From contig JAIRKE010000007.1 in the NCBI GenBank assembly GCA_031260295.1, forward strand, positions 1 through 58,292: DNA of 58,292 nt, in the 5' to 3' direction. This document shows positions 17,758 through 28,111 of this stretch, piece after piece; within the stretch, counting starts at the first letter, position 1, and each line of letters opens with the position of its first letter. The stretch is from Azonexus sp. (GTDB taxonomy: Bacteria > Pseudomonadota > Gammaproteobacteria > Burkholderiales > Rhodocyclaceae). A program made the position numbers and the translations under genes. The notes beneath the pieces are model-generated. The model did not search any database, was not told where the DNA came from, and worked only from the letters and a program-made list of their open reading frames with translations.

Positions 17758-18578
17758 TGAAAATGCGTCATTACGTTGCCGTCGCCCTTCTCGCGGCCGG
17801 GCTTTTGCCGGGAACGCCGGCCCAGGCGGGCCGCGCCTGTGAGGACAAGCCGCTGACCGCGCAGATGGTCGAGCGCAGCATGGAGCTTGCGGCAAAAACC
17901 TGGACGGCGCTGGAGAGCCAGTATCAGCAGGATGGCACTCAAGTCGTCATTCTTGCCCGGATGGGACAGGATTTGAGCCAATACAAGCAGCGTTATTCGC
18001 ATGTCGGCATGGTCTATCGCAGCGTCGATGACACTGGCGCTCCGGTCTGGCGCGTGTTGCACAAACTCAACCAGTGCGGCACGTCGGAAGCCGGGGTTTA
18101 CCGCCAAGGGCTGGGCGAATTCACGCTCGACGATCTGTGGCGTTACGAAGTCGCCTGGGTCGTACCGACGCCGGCGGTGCAGGCCCGGCTGCTGGCGTTG
18201 ATTGGCGACCCGTCCAAGTCGCTCAAAATGCACGCCAAGCCGTATAACATGCTGAGTTACCCGTGGGCGACCCGCTATCAGCAATCAAACCAATGGGTGC
18301 TGGAAAGCATTGCCGAGGCGATGGACGCCGATGTCGCCAACCGCGAGCAGGCGCAAGCCTGGCTGAAACTGAAGGGCTATCAACCCGCGGTTCTTGAAAT
18401 CGGCGCGCTGACCCGGCTGGGCGCGCGGATGACCAAGGCCAACATCGCCTTTGACGATCACCCGAACGAAAAACGCTACAGCGATCGCATCGAAACAATC
18501 ACGGCTGATTCCCTGTTTGCCTGGCTCAAGCGGGCCGGCATGGCTGGTGCCCCCGTAACACTGCGACTTGACAAGTAA
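17757..18578 (+). CDS. DUF2145-family periplasmic protein
   Basis: A 273-residue protein with a signal peptide (MKMRHYVAVALLAAGLLPGTPAQAG). The body matches my recollection of DUF2145: ARMGQDLSQYKQRYSHVGMVYR, HKLNQCGTSEAGVYRQGLGEF and AKPYNMLSYPWATRYQQSNQWVLE. The YSHVG and N-x-CG/NQW segments resemble the H/C-containing core of NlpC/P60- or YiiX-like hydrolases, but I would not assign an enzyme activity. It is translationally coupled to the upstream small protein. Confidence 0.75.
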   Translation: MKMRHYVAVALLAAGLLPGTPAQAGRACEDKPLTAQMVERSMELAAKTWTALESQYQQDGTQVVILARMGQDLSQYKQRYSHVGMVYRSVDDTGAPVWRVLHKLNQCGTSEAGVYRQGLGEFTLDDLWRYEVAWVVPTPAVQARLLALIGDPSKSLKMHAKPYNMLSYPWATRYQQSNQWVLESIAEAMDADVANREQAQAWLKLKGYQPAVLEIGALTRLGARMTKANIAFDDHPNEKRYSDRIETITADSLFAWLKRAGMAGAPVTLRLDK

Positions 18579-18591
18579 AGGGTGGCTGAAC

Positions 18592-19836
18592 ATGTCGATT
18601 AACTCATCTTCCAACCCCTCCCGCCGCCGTTTTCTCGCCCTGCTCGCCGGTGGCGCGGCGCTTTCGGCAGCCGGTTTGAGCATGGCCAAACCGATTCTCA
18701 TCAATCCCTGCCGGGCGGCGATTCCGGTCCGCTTGCTCGACAGCCCGTGGCTGAAACAGGCGTGGGCGGGCATTGATCCGGAGCAATTGTGGGATTGCCA
18801 CGTCCATCTGGCCGGCATCGGCGACGGTGGCAGCGGCATCGAGCTCGGGCCGCAGCTTTCCTCGTGGCTGCATCCGCTGCATTTCGCCCAGCGGCTGTTC
18901 TACATGAACGCCGGCTGTGCCCACGATGCGCCGGGGGCCGTCGATACCGCTTACGTGGCGCGCCTGCTCAACCTGTGCGATGCGATGCCTGAGGGTTTCA
19001 AGGTCATGCTCTTCGCTTTCGCTCGCTTTCACGATAGTGCCGGGCAGGCCCATCCCGAGCGTTCCGCCTTCTACGTGCCGAATGCCTGGGCAGCCAAGAT
19101 GGCGCGGGAATTTCCGGAGCGCTTCGAGTGGGTGGCTTCGCTGCATCCCTACCATGCGACGGCGGTCGACGATCTGAGCCAGGCGATCGCCGACGGCGCT
19201 CGCGCCGTCAAGTGGCTGCCGGCGGCGCAGGGCATGGACCCGGCCGATGCCAAGTGCGACCCCTTCTATCGCGTGCTCGCCGCTACCGGTACGCCGCTGA
19301 TCGTCCATTGCGGCGAGGAAAAGGCGGTCAAAGGCAGTGATACGCAGGCCTTCGGCAATCCGCTGCGGCTGCGTCGGGCGCTTGATGCCGGGGTCCGGGT
19401 GGTGGTCGCGCATTGCGCGACGATAGGCAAGGATATCGACGATGACGGCAAGGTCCGGCCGAGCTTCGACCTCTTCCTCAAAGTCATGGCCGAGCCGCGC
19501 GCCAAGGAGTTGCTGCACGGTGACATATCGGCGATCACGCTGCGCAACCGCAAGGCCGCCGTGATCCGCACGTTGCTCGAACGCGAAGATTTGCATGAGC
19601 GCCTGTTGCACGGTTCCGACTACCCGTTGCCGGGCATTCTGCCGCTGATTTCGCCGGCCGCGCTGGCGCGCCAGGGGCTGCTGCCGAAAGCGGCGGTCGG
19701 CGATCTCGACACATTGCGCCAGCACAACCCGCTGCTTTTCGATTTCGTACACAAGCGCCTGCTCAACTGGCAGGGGCATTCCTTTTCTCCGGCGGTGTTC
19801 GCTACCCGCCCCTTTTTCGCAGGTGACCGGTCATGA
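18592..19836 (+). CDS. Tat-exported amidohydrolase-family protein
   Basis: A 414-residue metal-dependent hydrolase of the amidohydrolase superfamily. The N-terminus carries a twin-arginine leader (SRRRFLALLAGGAALSAAG), implying folded export. Metal-site candidates occur in the expected order: WDCHVHLAG (HxH), IVHCGEE, VVVAHC and LLHGSDYPL (final Asp). The ATG at 18592 follows an AAAGGGTGG site and is preferred to the in-frame ATG at 18568, which overlaps the upstream gene. The stop overlaps the next start (ATGA). The substrate is unknown. Confidence 0.82.
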   Translation: MSINSSSNPSRRRFLALLAGGAALSAAGLSMAKPILINPCRAAIPVRLLDSPWLKQAWAGIDPEQLWDCHVHLAGIGDGGSGIELGPQLSSWLHPLHFAQRLFYMNAGCAHDAPGAVDTAYVARLLNLCDAMPEGFKVMLFAFARFHDSAGQAHPERSAFYVPNAWAAKMAREFPERFEWVASLHPYHATAVDDLSQAIADGARAVKWLPAAQGMDPADAKCDPFYRVLAATGTPLIVHCGEEKAVKGSDTQAFGNPLRLRRALDAGVRVVVAHCATIGKDIDDDGKVRPSFDLFLKVMAEPRAKELLHGDISAITLRNRKAAVIRTLLEREDLHERLLHGSDYPLPGILPLISPAALARQGLLPKAAVGDLDTLRQHNPLLFDFVHKRLLNWQGHSFSPAVFATRPFFAGDRS

Positions 19837-21713
19837 GCGGACAATTCGGCCTTCTCAAGCAAAAGCGTTTCGCCCCTCTTTTCGTTACCCAGTTTCTCGG
19901 GGCCTTCAACGACAATCTGTTCAAGAACGCGCTGATCGTGCTGCTGACCTTCCATGCGGCGCAATGGACCGCTATCAAGCCGGAACTGCTGGGGAGCGTC
20001 GCGGCGGGCATCTTCATTCTGCCTTTCTTCCTGTTCTCGGCCACCGCCGGGCAACTGGCCGACAAGTACGACAAAGCGCGCCTCTCGCGCCTGGTCAAGG
20101 TGCTGGAAATGCTGATCATGGTGATCGCCGCCGCCGGGTTTTTCCTCCACAGCTTCCCGGCGCTGATGGCGGCGCTGTTCCTGCTCGGTCTGCATTCGAC
20201 GCTATTCGGGCCGGTCAAGTACGCCATCCTGCCGCAGCATTTGCGTACCGATGAACTGGTCGGCGGTAATGCGCTGATCGAGGCCGGCACCTTCATCGCC
20301 ATCCTGGTCGGTACCCTGGCCGGTGGTCTGCTCGCCGGCTCAGTCGAGCATCCGGCCTGGATCGCCGCTGGCGGTTTCGTCGTCGCGGCAGCGGGCTACC
20401 TGACCAGCCGGGGCATTCCACCAGCACCGGCGCCGGTGCCGGAACTGTCGATCAACCTCAATCCCTTGTCGGAAACCTGGCGCAACATCGCTTTCGCCCG
20501 CGGCAACCGCACGGTGTTCCTGTCGATTCTCGGCATTTCGTGGTTTTGGCTGTACGGCGCGTTATTCCTCGCCCAGTTCCCGGCCTATGCCAAGGACGTG
20601 CTGGGCGGCGGTGAAACGATGGTGACGGTGCTGTTGGCGATTTTCACGGTCGGCATCGGCATCGGCTCGCTGCTCTGCGAGCGGATGTCCGGCAAGCGCG
20701 TCGAGATTGGCCTGGTGCCGTTTGGCTCGATCGGCCTGACGCTGTTTGGCATCGATCTCTACTTCGCCTCGCCGGTCGGTTTGGCCGCCACCGTCCCGCA
20801 CGGACTGGTGGAACTGCTCGGCCACGCGGCGGTCTGGCGGGTGCTGTTCGATCTGATGATGCTCGGCGTCTTCGGCGGCTTCTTCATCGTGCCGCTGTAC
20901 GCGCTGGTGCAGACGCGCAGCGAGGCCAGCCACCGCGCCCGCGTCATCGCCGCCAACAACATTGTCAATGCGCTGTTCATGGTCATCGGTGCACTGGGCG
21001 CCGTCGCCCTACTGGATGCCGGGCTGTCGATCCCGGCGCTGTTCGGCGTCGCGGCGTTGCTCAACGCGCTGGTGGCGATCTACATCTACAAGCTGGTGCC
21101 GGAATTCCTGTTGCGCTTCATCGCTTGGCTGCTGGTCAAGGCTGCCTACCGCCTGCGCTGCGCGGGGCTGGAACACATTCCCGAGGAGGGGCCAGCGCTG
21201 CTGGTCGCCAACCACGTCAGTTTTGTCGACACGGTGATCCTGATGGGCGCCGTGCAGCGACCGATCCGTTTCGTCATCGATCAGCGCTTTTTCGATAAGC
21301 CGCTGATCGGTTTCATGCTCCGCCACGGCGGCGCGATTCCGATGGCCTCGGCCAAGGAGGACCCGGCGCGCATGGAGGAGGCTTTCGCCACCGTCTCCCA
21401 GGCGCTCAAGAACGGCGAACTGGTGGCGATCTTCCCGGAGGGCGGCATCAGCCCCGACGGCGAACTTCAGCCTTTCCGTCCCGGCATCGACCGCATCCTC
21501 GCCGCCGACCCGGTGCCGGTGGTGCCGTTGGCATTGTCCGGGCTGTGGGGTAGTTTCTTCTCGCGTATCGACGGCGCGGCGATGCAGCGGCCGTTCCGCC
21601 GCGGTTTTTTCGCCCCGATCGAATTGCGCGCCGGGCTGCCCGTCGATCCCGCGGCGGCGACGCCGGAGGCGCTGCGGGTGCAGGTCAGCGAATTGCGCGG
21701 CGAGCGGAAATAG
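19833..21713 (+). CDS. LplT-like MFS transporter fused to a PlsC acyltransferase
   Basis: A 626-residue fusion. Residues 1-410 form a 12-span MFS transporter with the LplT-like start (RFAPLFVTQFLGAFNDNLFKNALIVLL). About 430-600 is a PlsC domain with NHVSFVD (HX4D) and FPEGGISPDGEL. LplT flips lysophospholipids to the cytoplasmic face, where PlsC/Aas re-acylate them. With Aas at the head of the operon this gives two PlsC domains, one synthetase and one flippase. In some bacteria MFS-PlsC-synthetase is a single three-part fusion; here the parts are divided. Confidence 0.87.
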   Translation: MSGQFGLLKQKRFAPLFVTQFLGAFNDNLFKNALIVLLTFHAAQWTAIKPELLGSVAAGIFILPFFLFSATAGQLADKYDKARLSRLVKVLEMLIMVIAAAGFFLHSFPALMAALFLLGLHSTLFGPVKYAILPQHLRTDELVGGNALIEAGTFIAILVGTLAGGLLAGSVEHPAWIAAGGFVVAAAGYLTSRGIPPAPAPVPELSINLNPLSETWRNIAFARGNRTVFLSILGISWFWLYGALFLAQFPAYAKDVLGGGETMVTVLLAIFTVGIGIGSLLCERMSGKRVEIGLVPFGSIGLTLFGIDLYFASPVGLAATVPHGLVELLGHAAVWRVLFDLMMLGVFGGFFIVPLYALVQTRSEASHRARVIAANNIVNALFMVIGALGAVALLDAGLSIPALFGVAALLNALVAIYIYKLVPEFLLRFIAWLLVKAAYRLRCAGLEHIPEEGPALLVANHVSFVDTVILMGAVQRPIRFVIDQRFFDKPLIGFMLRHGGAIPMASAKEDPARMEEAFATVSQALKNGELVAIFPEGGISPDGELQPFRPGIDRILAADPVPVVPLALSGLWGSFFSRIDGAAMQRPFRRGFFAPIELRAGLPVDPAAATPEALRVQVSELRGERK

Positions 21714-21789
21714 CAGCGGCGAGTCGGGCACCATTCGGGCGCGTCGTCGCCGGGGCCGCTAGAATAATGGCTTTACCCGCCGATCCGCC

Positions 21790-22566
21790 ATGAGCACCGC
21801 CGCCCCGATTCCCGTTGATTCCTTGGCCGACTTGGCCGATGCCGACCTTCAGCGGCTGGCCGCGCGGATGGCCCAGGATGTCTTCGCCGGGATTTTCCGC
21901 CTGGCCGTCGAACCGGATGGCGAGCGCGATGCCGTTGTTCTCGGCGAGGTCGCCGAGCGCTGCTTCAATTGGAGCCGGGCCGGCGGCGACGAGGCCGCCC
22001 GGGCGCTGCGTCTGGCTCTGCTGGTCAGCGGCCTCGATCAGTGGGGGCTAGCCTATACCCAGGCTTTCCAACTGGCCGCCATCCCGCCCTTGAGCGCCTT
22101 GCTCGGCAGTCTGCGCAACCGCCTCGACGCCGCCGCCGATGCCCGTTTCCAGCAATATTTCGCTACCCTCAACGATTGCGAGGCAGCGGCCATCGATTTC
22201 AAGATCGAACTGCGCCGTGCCATCCATCTCGCGCTATGGCATGCCATGGCCGCCTGTGAGACGACTGCCCAGGTCGAGGCCATCGTCCGCCCGCTGGGCA
22301 GTCTGATGCTCGGTCTCAACGAACAGATGCCGGAACTCGGCTGGCGCCTGTTGGCTGACGCCTTGGCCAGTATTCAGATGGCGCTGCTGGCTGCTCCCAA
22401 TGGCGCGAGCGCGCAAGCCCAGGAAGGCACGCAGCAATTGTTCGCCTCGTTGCGCCATGCTTTGCCGGCCGAGCGCTACCAGGCCATCCTGGCCCATTCC
22501 GGGCAGGCGGTGCTGGCCTGGCAGCAGGTGCAGCGCGCGCAGACGGGGCAAGAAGGGAGGGCATGA
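21790..22566 (+). CDS. Conserved-looking protein of unknown function
   Basis: A 258-residue, alanine- and leucine-rich, predicted all-helical soluble protein with no signal peptide and no motif I recognise. Segments such as [22 protein letters not shown] and [27 protein letters not shown] suggest helical repeats. Its stop overlaps the ubiA start (ATGA), so it is translated with ubiA. A role tied to ubiquinone synthesis can only be guessed from position. Confidence 0.7.
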   Translation: MSTAAPIPVDSLADLADADLQRLAARMAQDVFAGIFRLAVEPDGERDAVVLGEVAERCFNWSRAGGDEAARALRLALLVSGLDQWGLAYTQAFQLAAIPPLSALLGSLRNRLDAAADARFQQYFATLNDCEAAAIDFKIELRRAIHLALWHAMAACETTAQVEAIVRPLGSLMLGLNEQMPELGWRLLADALASIQMALLAAPNGASAQAQEGTQQLFASLRHALPAERYQAILAHSGQAVLAWQQVQRAQTGQEGRA

Positions 22567-23453
22567 TGAACTGGCTGGCAGTCAAGGAGAGAGCCGATCT
22601 TTACGAGAGGCTGATGCGGCTGGACAAGCCGATCGGCATCCTGTTGCTGGTATGGCCGACCTTATGGGCGCTTTGGCTGTCGGCCGGCGGCCGGCCGGAA
22701 TGGCCGGTGGTCTGGGTATTCTTGCTCGGCACGGTGCTGATGCGCTCGGCCGGTTGTGTCATCAACGACTACGCCGACCGCGAGTTCGACCGCCATGTCG
22801 AGCGCACCCGCGAGCGCCCGCTGACCGCTGGCCGGGTTAGCGAGCGTGAGACCTTGATCCTGTTTGTCGTGCTTTGCCTGATGGCTTTCACGCTGGTGTT
22901 GGCGCTCGGCCGGCCGCTGGTGATCTGGTTGTCGCTGCCGGCGCTGTTTTTGGCCATCAGCTATCCTTTCACCAAGCGTTTCTTCGCCCTTCCTCAGGCC
23001 TACCTCGGCGTCGCCTTCGGTTTCGGCATCCCGATGGCCTACGCGGCGCAGCTCGGCACGGTGCCGGCCGAGGCCTGGTGGCTGCTGCTGGCCAACGTCT
23101 TCTGGTCACTCGCCTACGATACCGAGTACGCGATGGTCGACCGCGATGATGACCTGAAAATCAGCATCAAGACCTCGGCCATCACTTTCGGCCGTTTCGA
23201 TGTGGTGGCGGTGATGTTGTGCTACGCGGCGATGCTGGCGATCATCGCTGGCATCGGCTGGACGCTGCTGCGTGGCTGGCCGTTTTATGTTGGGCTGGCC
23301 GTCGCCGCCGGCATCATCGGCGTACATTACACCTGGATTCGGAAGCGCGAGCGAATGGCCTGCTTCAAGGCTTTCCTGCACAATAACTGGGTCGGCGGCG
23401 TGATTTTCGCCGGCATCGTCATCGATTACCTGATCGGCAATTGGAGGAACTGA
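22563..23453 (+). CDS. ubiA: 4-hydroxybenzoate polyprenyltransferase UbiA
   Basis: A 296-residue membrane prenyltransferase that attaches the polyprenyl tail to 4-hydroxybenzoate. Both aspartate-rich motifs that bind prenyl-diphosphate through Mg are present: NDYADREFD (about 69-77) and [13 protein letters not shown] (about 190-202). About eight membrane spans are visible. The N-terminus [23 protein letters not shown] is diagnostic. It is coupled at both ends: ATGA with the upstream gene and TGATG with the cytochrome-like gene. Together with ubiD downstream it gives two consecutive ubiquinone steps. Confidence 0.96.
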   Translation: MMNWLAVKERADLYERLMRLDKPIGILLLVWPTLWALWLSAGGRPEWPVVWVFLLGTVLMRSAGCVINDYADREFDRHVERTRERPLTAGRVSERETLILFVVLCLMAFTLVLALGRPLVIWLSLPALFLAISYPFTKRFFALPQAYLGVAFGFGIPMAYAAQLGTVPAEAWWLLLANVFWSLAYDTEYAMVDRDDDLKISIKTSAITFGRFDVVAVMLCYAAMLAIIAGIGWTLLRGWPFYVGLAVAAGIIGVHYTWIRKRERMACFKAFLHNNWVGGVIFAGIVIDYLIGNWRN

Positions 23454-23875
23454 TGCGCACCTTGGCCATTGCTCTTTTTTCCCTGTGCTCGGTCGCCGCG
23501 GCCGAGGACGCACGGCAACTCGCTACTTTGCCGGCACCGGCGCAGGAAGTGCTGCGCCTAGAGATGCTCGACAACATGGCGGCGTTGAACGAAATTCTGT
23601 CGCTGCTTGCTGCCGATAAGCTCAAGGAGGCGGCCGAGGTCGCCGAAACGCGGCTCGGTTTGTCGACCATGGGCAGACATCGCGACAAGCCTTTCGAGGC
23701 CCGCCCCGGTCCGAACATGCCGCCGGCCATGCACGCCATTGGCATGGATGGCCACCGGGCGGCCAGCGCATTCGCCACCGCCGCCAAGTCCGGCGATCGC
23801 GTCAAGGCCATGTCTCTGCTGCCTGCGCTGACCAGTACCTGCGTCGCTTGCCATTATTCCTACCGCATTCGATGA
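23453..23875 (+). CDS. Periplasmic monoheme c-type cytochrome-like protein
   Basis: A 140-residue protein with a short signal peptide ([18 protein letters not shown]) and one haem-binding motif near the C-terminus (CVACH, about residues 131-135). Mostly helical, with the haem motif at the end, it resembles cytochrome c'-like four-helix proteins. The ATG at 23453 overlaps the ubiA stop (TGATG), follows a GGAGG site and fits the signal peptide; the in-frame ATG at 23441 does not. Its stop overlaps the ubiD start (ATGA). Its electron partner is unknown. Confidence 0.78.
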   Translation: MRTLAIALFSLCSVAAAEDARQLATLPAPAQEVLRLEMLDNMAALNEILSLLAADKLKEAAEVAETRLGLSTMGRHRDKPFEARPGPNMPPAMHAIGMDGHRAASAFATAAKSGDRVKAMSLLPALTSTCVACHYSYRIR

Positions 23876-25347
23876 AATACCGCGACTTGCGCGACTTCCT
23901 GTCGCAACTGGAAAAGAGCGGCGAACTGAAACGCATCGGCACGGCGGTCGACACCCATCTCGAAATGACCGAGATCGGCGACCGCGTGTTGCGTGCCGGC
24001 GGCCCGGCGCTGCTTTTCGAGCAGGCGACGACTGGGGGGCGCCTGCATGACATGCCGGTGCTGACCAACCTGTTCGGCACGCCGCGCCGCGTCGCGCTGG
24101 GCCTGGGCGAGGAATCGGTGCAAGCCCTGCGCGAGGTCGGCAAGCTCTTGGCATTCCTGAAGGAGCCGGAGCCGCCCAAGGGGCTGAAGGATGCTTGGGA
24201 CAAGCTGCCGGTACTGAAGCAGGTGCTCAACATGACGCCGAAGAAGGTCTCCTCGGCGCCGTGCCAGGAGATCGTCTGGGAAGGCACGGACGTCGACTTG
24301 GCACGGCTACCGGTCCAGCACTGCTGGCCGGGCGACATCGCGCCGCTGATTACCTGGGGGCTGGTGGTGACCAAGGGGCCGCACAAGGCCCGGCAGAATC
24401 TCGGCATCTACCGCCAGCAGGTACTCGGGCCGAACAAGGTGATCATGCGCTGGCTGCCCCATCGCGGCGGCGCGCTGGATTTCCGCGACTTCCAGTTGGC
24501 CCATCCGGGGCAACCCTTCCCCGTCGCTGTGGTGCTCGGCTGCGACCCGGCGACCATTCTTGGGGCGGTGACGCCGATACCCGACACGCTGTCCGAATAC
24601 CAGTTCGCCGGCCTGCTGCGCGGCAGCAAGACCGAGTTGACCCAATGCCTGGGTTCGTCGCTACAGGTGCCGGCGACAGCCGAGATCGTGCTCGAAGGCG
24701 TCATTCACCCCGGTGAGACGGCGCTCGAAGGCCCCTACGGCGACCACACCGGCTACTACAACGAGCAGGCCGAGTTTCCGGTATTCACCATCGAGCGCAT
24801 TACCCTGCGCCGCGATCCGATCTACCACAGCACCTATACCGGCAAGCCGCCCGACGAGCCGGCTGTGCTGGGCGTGGCGCTGAACGAAGTGTTCGTGCCG
24901 CTGCTGCAGAAGCAGTACCCCGAGATCGTCGATTTCTATTTGCCGCCGGAGGGTTGCTCCTACCGGATGGCCATCGTGTCGATCAAGAAGCAGTACCCGG
25001 GGCACGCCAAGCGGATCATGTTCGGCATCTGGAGCTTCCTGCGCCAGTTCATGTACACCAAGACCATCATCGTCGTCGATGACGACATCGACATTCGCGA
25101 CTGGAAGGAAGTGGTCTGGGCGCTGACGACACGCATGGACGCGACGCGTGATACGACGCTGGTCGACAATACGCCGATCGACTACCTCGACTTCGCCTCG
25201 CCGGTCGCCGGCCTCGGCTCCAAGATGGGGCTGGACGCCACCAACAAGTGGCCGGGCGAGACCAGCCGTGAATGGGGCCGGACTATCGTCATGGATGATG
25301 CAGTCAAGACCCGCGTCGACGCGTTGTGGGGGGAACTGGGGCTGTAG
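23872..25347 (+). CDS. ubiD: UbiD-family decarboxylase
   Basis: A 491-residue UbiD (E. coli: 497), the prenylated-FMN-dependent decarboxylase of 3-polyprenyl-4-hydroxybenzoate. The sequence has the family start [21 protein letters not shown], the segment [28 protein letters not shown] and the [18 protein letters not shown] region with the catalytic glutamates. The start at 23872 is set by the ATGA overlap with the cytochrome-like gene; the longer frame from 23848 lies within that gene. The UbiX flavin prenyltransferase is not in the window. Confidence 0.94.
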   Translation: MKYRDLRDFLSQLEKSGELKRIGTAVDTHLEMTEIGDRVLRAGGPALLFEQATTGGRLHDMPVLTNLFGTPRRVALGLGEESVQALREVGKLLAFLKEPEPPKGLKDAWDKLPVLKQVLNMTPKKVSSAPCQEIVWEGTDVDLARLPVQHCWPGDIAPLITWGLVVTKGPHKARQNLGIYRQQVLGPNKVIMRWLPHRGGALDFRDFQLAHPGQPFPVAVVLGCDPATILGAVTPIPDTLSEYQFAGLLRGSKTELTQCLGSSLQVPATAEIVLEGVIHPGETALEGPYGDHTGYYNEQAEFPVFTIERITLRRDPIYHSTYTGKPPDEPAVLGVALNEVFVPLLQKQYPEIVDFYLPPEGCSYRMAIVSIKKQYPGHAKRIMFGIWSFLRQFMYTKTIIVVDDDIDIRDWKEVVWALTTRMDATRDTTLVDNTPIDYLDFASPVAGLGSKMGLDATNKWPGETSREWGRTIVMDDAVKTRVDALWGELGL

Positions 25348-25384
25348 TCCGCTGTTTCCGCAAAAAACTGACGGAGGACAACTC

Positions 25385-25789
25385 ATGAATAACCCGCTGC
25401 CGGCCGATCTCCAGGGGGTGCGCCCATCGCTGGTGCAACTGACTCACCTCATCTATGGCCTGCACGCCGTGGCGGTGGTCGTCGGCGTGACCTCGTCGGC
25501 GACCGTCGCCGGCGGCTTCGTCTTCGGTCTGCCGTCGCTGATCGCTGTCTTTCTCAATTACCTGAAGCGCGGCGACGCCAATGGCACTTGGCTGGAAAGC
25601 CATTTCCGCTGGCAGATTCGTACCTTCTGGTTCACCTTCCTGTGGCTGATGGTCTATGGCTTGTTGATCATCACACTGATCGGTATTCCGCTGGCCTGGA
25701 TTCTGATCGTTCTGCTCGGGCTGTGGGTGGGTTACCGCGTTGCGCGCGGTTGGATCGCGTTGTCCGGCGTGCAGCCGGTCGGTCTCTGA
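25385..25789 (+). CDS. Small DUF4870-like membrane protein
   Basis: A 134-residue protein with three hydrophobic segments (LIYGLHAVAVVVGVTSSATVAGGFVFGLPSLIAVFLNYL, FWFTFLWLMVYGLLIITLIGIPLAWILIVLLGLWVGYRV). The pattern, with LESHFRWQIRTFWF between spans, is like DUF4870/Tic20-type proteins. It starts 37 bp after ubiD with a GGAGG site and is probably co-transcribed with it. Its function is unknown. Confidence 0.78.
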   Translation: MNNPLPADLQGVRPSLVQLTHLIYGLHAVAVVVGVTSSATVAGGFVFGLPSLIAVFLNYLKRGDANGTWLESHFRWQIRTFWFTFLWLMVYGLLIITLIGIPLAWILIVLLGLWVGYRVARGWIALSGVQPVGL

Positions 25790-25878
25790 CCACGGGTTGA
25801 GCGTAAGAGCAGCCGTAGCCACAAGTCTTACTGAGACGCCGTAGGCGCCCCAAACTCGTAGCGAGGAGACTTCAGGCT

Positions 25879-26580
25879 TCAGCCTGGGGGCGACTGACGC
25901 CACCGGTGTAGCATCGGCAGCGACTGCGCATAGCTGTGGCGAATCTGCGTCTCGGCGTAGCGATGTTTGGCGCCGACTGGACAGGCGTTGCGCGCCGGAC
26001 AGCCGTAGGCGCAGGGCGAACCGGGGCGCAGCCGCTCGTCGATGCAGCGGTCGAGGCGGAAGGGATCGCCAGCGGCTTCGGCCGGGCAGGCGGCGATACA
26101 CGGCTGGCTATGGCAGCTGAGGCAGGGGTTGCGTCGTTCAATGGCCGGCGTTGGAAGAAAATCGGCAGTGCACAGAATGAGCGCACGGTAGGCGAACCAA
26201 CTGCCCCATTTCGCATCGATGCCGACCATGAACGGTGAGGTATGGTGCCAGCCGGCCAGTTTGCCAAGTGCTTGCAAGTTGACCGGCGCCTTACCTGGGT
26301 AGAGCAAGCGGTAGCGATGGCCGGGCAGGTGCTCGGCAAAGAGGCGGGCGATGGTTTGCCGGCAATAGTCGTCGATCGGATGTTGGCCACCAGTGCCGGC
26401 CGCTTGTACGCAGTCCCATAGCTGGCGTCCGGCATGGCCGAGCAGGATCAGCCGCTGTTCGTCCGGCTGCGGTTGTAAGCCGGTTCGCAGGTCGGCCGGT
26501 AGGTCGGCGAGGGCGAAGATGTGCTGGTGGTTGAGGCCGGTCGCCGCGAAGTGATCGCCAGGAAAGACGGCATCGTTCAC
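25879..26580 (-). CDS. Iron-sulfur (4Fe-4S) protein, possibly QueG-related
   Basis: A 233-residue cytosolic protein with ferredoxin-like cysteine clusters in the C-terminal half (CLSCHSQPCIAACP, then CIDERLRPGSPCAYGCPARNACP). There are enough cysteines for two clusters, although the spacing is irregular. The layout, an N-terminal domain followed by a ferredoxin-like domain with CIAACP, recalls epoxyqueuosine reductase QueG, but it is shorter and I would not assign that activity. The start is GTG at 26578-26580, overlapping the dacB stop by 4 bp (GTGA). Confidence 0.7.
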   Translation of the reverse strand: MNDAVFPGDHFAATGLNHQHIFALADLPADLRTGLQPQPDEQRLILLGHAGRQLWDCVQAAGTGGQHPIDDYCRQTIARLFAEHLPGHRYRLLYPGKAPVNLQALGKLAGWHHTSPFMVGIDAKWGSWFAYRALILCTADFLPTPAIERRNPCLSCHSQPCIAACPAEAAGDPFRLDRCIDERLRPGSPCAYGCPARNACPVGAKHRYAETQIRHSYAQSLPMLHRWRQSPPG

Positions 26581-27998
26581 GGTTGGCCCCGCCCTTCGGC
26601 GACCCAGGTCAGCAGCGCATCGATGGCCGGCGTGCCGGCGTTAGCGCGCGGGTCGTTGATCAGCACGGTCACGGCGAGGGTGCGGCCGCTGGCATCGAGA
26701 GCATAGCCGGCGGCCGCCTTGACGCCATCGAGCGTGCCCGTTTTGATGTGGGCGCGGCCGGCTGGGGAAGCGCCATTGAGGCGCTTCTTCATGGTCCCGT
26801 CGATACCGGTCAGCGGCAGGCTGGCGATGAATTCTGGCATCAGCGGATGGCGCCAGGCATCGAGCAGCAGCCGGTTAAGGCTGGCGGCGCTGATGCGCTC
26901 GCGGCGCGATAGGCCGGAGCCGTTGTCTACCACCAGTTCGGGGAAAGAAAGCCGGCGCCGGGCCAGCCATTCGTCTAGGCGCTGGCCGGCCCGTTCGGTG
27001 GTAGCCGGCGGGCCGTTGCCCTCGGGCTCGCCGCCGAGGCTGAGGAACAACTGGCGGGCCATCACGTTGTTGCTGAATTTGTTGATGTCGCGGACGATCT
27101 CGGCCAGTGGCGCCGATTCGTGGCGGGCCAGCGGCGTCGCCGCCGGCGGTAGGCGGCCGCTGCGGATGGTGCCGTGCAGTGTGCCGCCAAGTTCGCGCCA
27201 CAGCGCACGGATCAGGCCGCTAGCCTGCTCGGCCGGCGGCAGCGGCGCCAGGTGGAGCGCGCGTTCGCCGCACAGCGCGGCGTAGCTACCGGCGATCTCC
27301 AAGCGTTGGCCGCCGCGTTCGGGTTGCAGGCGCAGGGTGATGCGATCTTTCCAATCGCTGGGACAAGGGCCGGCGACCAAGCGCAGACGGTTGTCGACAC
27401 GCAGGCCGTCACTCGGCGTTTCCTGCAGTATCCGGACCAGACCATCGACCGGCTGTAGCGTGAAGCGCAGGGCCTGGAAATTGATCAGCAGTGCGCTGGG
27501 GCCGACGTTGTAGGGACGCATCGGTTTGTTGTCGAAGGCCGCCGGGTCGAAATCGAGCGGTGCGAAAGCACTGGCGTCGAGCACGATGTCGCCGTCGATG
27601 CGTTCAATGCCGCGCACGCGCAACTGGCGCAGCAGGACCCACAGGTGCTCGATGGCGAAGCGCGGGTCGCCGCTGCCTTTCAAGTAGAGATTGCCGGCCA
27701 GCACGCCGTTGGCCGGCGGCCCGTCGCTCCAGGCCGTGGTCGGCCAGACGTGGGCCGGGCCGAGCAGGTCGAGGGCGGCGTAGGTGGTCAGCAACTTCAT
27801 CACCGAGGCCGGATTCATCGCCTGTGCGGCGTTGTGCTCGATGAGCGGTGCCAGAGCATCGACCGGTTGCACGACGACGGCGACGCTGGTCGGTGGAATC
27901 TGCGCCGCCGCCAGCGCCTGCAACACCGGCGCCGGCAACTCGGCGCGGGCCAGCACGGCGAGCAGGCCGAGCGCGAGAGCGCAGAGCCGCCGCTTCAT
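26577..27998 (-). CDS. dacB: D-alanyl-D-alanine carboxypeptidase/endopeptidase (PBP4, DacB)
   Basis: A 473-residue PBP4-type peptidoglycan hydrolase of peptidase family S13. It has a signal peptide (MKRRLCALALGLLAVLARA), the nucleophile motif SVMK (SxxK), the SNN motif in NKFSNNVMARQL (SxN) and KTG in HIKTGTLDGV. The large insert between SxxK and SxN is typical of this family. The ATG at 27996-27998 is chosen because the signal peptide begins there; 18 upstream codons look non-family. It is coupled to the Fe-S protein gene downstream. It acts in the periplasm on peptide stems and cross-links. Confidence 0.92.
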   Translation of the reverse strand: MKRRLCALALGLLAVLARAELPAPVLQALAAAQIPPTSVAVVVQPVDALAPLIEHNAAQAMNPASVMKLLTTYAALDLLGPAHVWPTTAWSDGPPANGVLAGNLYLKGSGDPRFAIEHLWVLLRQLRVRGIERIDGDIVLDASAFAPLDFDPAAFDNKPMRPYNVGPSALLINFQALRFTLQPVDGLVRILQETPSDGLRVDNRLRLVAGPCPSDWKDRITLRLQPERGGQRLEIAGSYAALCGERALHLAPLPPAEQASGLIRALWRELGGTLHGTIRSGRLPPAATPLARHESAPLAEIVRDINKFSNNVMARQLFLSLGGEPEGNGPPATTERAGQRLDEWLARRRLSFPELVVDNGSGLSRRERISAASLNRLLLDAWRHPLMPEFIASLPLTGIDGTMKKRLNGASPAGRAHIKTGTLDGVKAAAGYALDASGRTLAVTVLINDPRANAGTPAIDALLTWVAEGRGQP

Positions 27999-28111
27999 GC
28001 GGCCGATGCCGCCAAAGAGCGGCTGGGTGGTGGAGGCAACTGTGTCAGGCACATGGCAAGAAAATGGGGAACCGTGAAGTCCCCCATTGTAGAGCCGGGC
28101 GGTAATACCGG

